Below, piece by piece: positions 6,038 through 7,092 of a stretch of 7,092 nt of DNA. Source of the stretch: Nitriliruptoraceae bacterium. GTDB taxonomy: Bacteria; Actinomycetota; Nitriliruptoria; Nitriliruptorales; Nitriliruptoraceae. The stretch lies in NCBI GenBank assembly GCA_007116505.1, contig SKII01000010.1:1-7092 (forward strand). The letters run 5' to 3'. Under the pieces are notes generated by a model that was not told where the DNA came from, ran no database searches, and was given only the letters and a program-made list of their open reading frames with translations. Positions within the stretch are counted from its first letter, which is position 1. The number at the start of each line of letters is the position of its first letter. Made by a program: the position numbers and the translations under genes.

Positions 6038-7092
6038 CGTGACGTCCTCCCTGCCTGCGCCGAGGCCTCCTCCGCAGCGTCGGACGCGTCCCCCGGAGCT
6101 GCAGCGCTCCCGCGAGGACGTCCGGAGTCCGGCGGCGCCATGGCGAGCCCGCGCCGCACACGGCGAGCCCCCACCGCGCCCTGCGCGGCGATGTCGCCGA
6201 CGCCCGTGGACACCGGGAGCTCCTCCGACGCCCCGAGCTCGTGCCCGAAGCGCTCCGCCTTCGTGGTCAGGTACGCCGCGTTGCGGTCGTTCGGCGCGAC
6301 GGCGAGCGGCTCCCGACCGGCGAGGACGAGGCCGAAGCCGCTCAGCGCAGCACGCTTCACCGGGTTGTTCGTGAGCAGCCGCACGCTCCGCAGGCCGAGG
6401 TCGACGAGGATCGAGGCCCCGGTCCCGTAGTCACGTGCGTCCGCCGGCAGGCCGAGCTCGAGGTTCGCGTCGACCGTGTCCGCACCAGCGTCCTGGAGCC
6501 GGTAGGCGCGCAGCTTGTCGATGAGGCCGATGCCACGACCCTCGTGACCGCGCAGGTAGACGATCACGCCGCGCCCCTCCTCGGCGATGCGCGCCATCGC
6601 CAGGTCGAGCTGAGCGCCGCAGTCGCAGCGGAGCGAGCGGAAGACGTCGCCGGTGAGACACTCCGAGTGCATCCGCACCAGGACCGCGTCCTTCTCCGAC
6701 GGCTCGCCCAGGACGAGCGCGACGTGCTGATGCTCGTCCACGTTCGACCGGTAGCCGACCGCACGCCACTCGCCGTACGGGGTCGGGATCGTTGTCTCGA
6801 CGACGCGCTCCACGATCGACTCCGTCCGGCGACGATGTGCGATGAGGTCGGCGATCGAGACGATGAGCAGTCCATGCTCCTCGGCGAAGCGCTCGAGATC
6901 GGGTCGGCGCTGCATCGAGCCGTCCGGGTTCACGAGCTCGGCGATGACCCCTGAGGCGTGACGCCCGCCGAGGCGCGCGAGGTCGACGGCCGCCTCCGTG
7001 TGTCCCGGACGTCGCAGCACGCCCCCCGGCTGGTACCGGAGCGGGAACACGTGCCCCGGTCGACCGACGTCACCGGGCAGCGACGACGGGTC
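6034..7092 (-). CDS. ribBA: Bifunctional DHBP synthase / GTP cyclohydrolase II, C-terminal 352 residues
   Basis: Supplies both riboflavin precursors: RibB converts ribulose 5-phosphate to 3,4-dihydroxy-2-butanone 4-phosphate, and RibA opens GTP to diaminopyrimidine, formate and pyrophosphate. The 5' end lies beyond the right edge; the frame is open to 7092, where [19 protein letters not shown] reads in phase, so the GTG at 7050-7048 is internal. In fragment numbering, the RibB end has [11 protein letters not shown] at 28-38, [12 protein letters not shown] at 49-60 and IADLIAHRR at 80-88. RibA has the zinc ligands of C-x10-C-x-C (Cys145, Cys156, Cys158), [12 protein letters not shown] at 179-190, [22 protein letters not shown] ending at 226 with the D-x-R active-site pair Asp218 and Arg220, and LLTNNP at 239-244. 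GTGAS replaces the commoner GIGAQ. After GHELG (283-287) comes a ~65-residue Ala/Gly/Arg-rich tail not usual in the family. The stop overlaps the ribH start by ATGA. Confidence 0.96.
   Translation of the reverse strand, partial: DPSSLPGDVGRPGHVFPLRYQPGGVLRRPGHTEAAVDLARLGGRHASGVIAELVNPDGSMQRRPDLERFAEEHGLLIVSIADLIAHRRRTESIVERVVETTIPTPYGEWRAVGYRSNVDEHQHVALVLGEPSEKDAVLVRMHSECLTGDVFRSLRCDCGAQLDLAMARIAEEGRGVIVYLRGHEGRGIGLIDKLRAYRLQDAGADTVDANLELGLPADARDYGTGASILVDLGLRSVRLLTNNPVKRAALSGFGLVLAGREPLAVAPNDRNAAYLTTKAERFGHELGASEELPVSTGVGDIAAQGAVGARRVRRGLAMAPPDSGRPRGSAAAPGDASDAAEEASAQAGRTSR
6046..6050 (-). promoter_or_regulatory. Ribosome binding site of ribH
   Basis: GGAGG on the minus strand, 8 nt before the ATG at 6037-6035. 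It lies inside the last codons of ribBA, so ribH can be entered directly as well as by coupling. Confidence 0.6.

Noticed and set aside
5577..6161. Upstream extension of the helD reading frame (195 more codons)
   Set aside because: It overlaps ribH completely in another frame and is Arg-rich without motifs. The GTG overlapping the ribH stop gives a protein of normal HelD length and N-terminus.
6241..6954. Plus-strand open frame of 237 codons opposite ribBA
   Set aside because: Antisense to the conserved GTP cyclohydrolase II domain with no recognisable content of its own.
7048..7050. GTG as a possible start of ribBA or of a stand-alone ribA
   Set aside because: It falls inside the conserved RPGHVFPLR segment of RibB, and the frame continues with family-typical residues to the window edge.

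Overview
The window is very GC-rich and densely coded. Its proteins look like those of a high-GC actinomycete (Actinomycetota): a single-chain long-form HisG, a separate HisE ending in VYAHL, a fused RibBA, a PolA with a dead proofreading domain, and a mycobacterial-type HelD. I cannot place it to genus. GTG starts are common (polA, hisE, helD).

Layout: (1) Positions 1-2046, minus strand: the first 682 codons of polA, cut at the left edge just before polymerase motif A. (2) Positions 2047-2207: a divergent intergenic region of 161 bp with a candidate polA promoter, an inverted repeat over its -35 and a G-rich tract. (3) Positions 2208-3386, plus strand: hisE and hisG, the second and first enzymatic steps of histidine biosynthesis, separated by 69 bp containing a small hairpin and a degenerate 26-bp-periodic repeat. 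(4) Positions 3387-3395: nine bases between convergent stop codons, forming the loop and inner stem of a short palindrome. (5) Positions 3396-7092, minus strand: a tightly coupled operon segment read ribBA (5' end outside the window), ribH, helD, with 4-nt ATGA and GTGA overlaps at the two junctions.

Function: RibBA makes both precursors of riboflavin (the ribulose-5-phosphate-derived butanone and the GTP-derived pyrimidine). RibH condenses the downstream products into lumazine. HisG and HisE start histidine synthesis from PRPP and ATP. Riboflavin and histidine synthesis thus share purine nucleotides and pentose phosphate as starting material. HelD is a UvrD-like ATPase whose characterised relatives remove or recycle stalled RNA polymerase; its coupling to ribH is the least ordinary feature here.

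No mobile element, RNA gene, CRISPR array or clearly new system is visible. This is mainly a housekeeping region. The points most worth a second look are the riboflavin-operon HelD, its apparently short primary-channel loop, and the stop-codon palindrome between hisG and helD.
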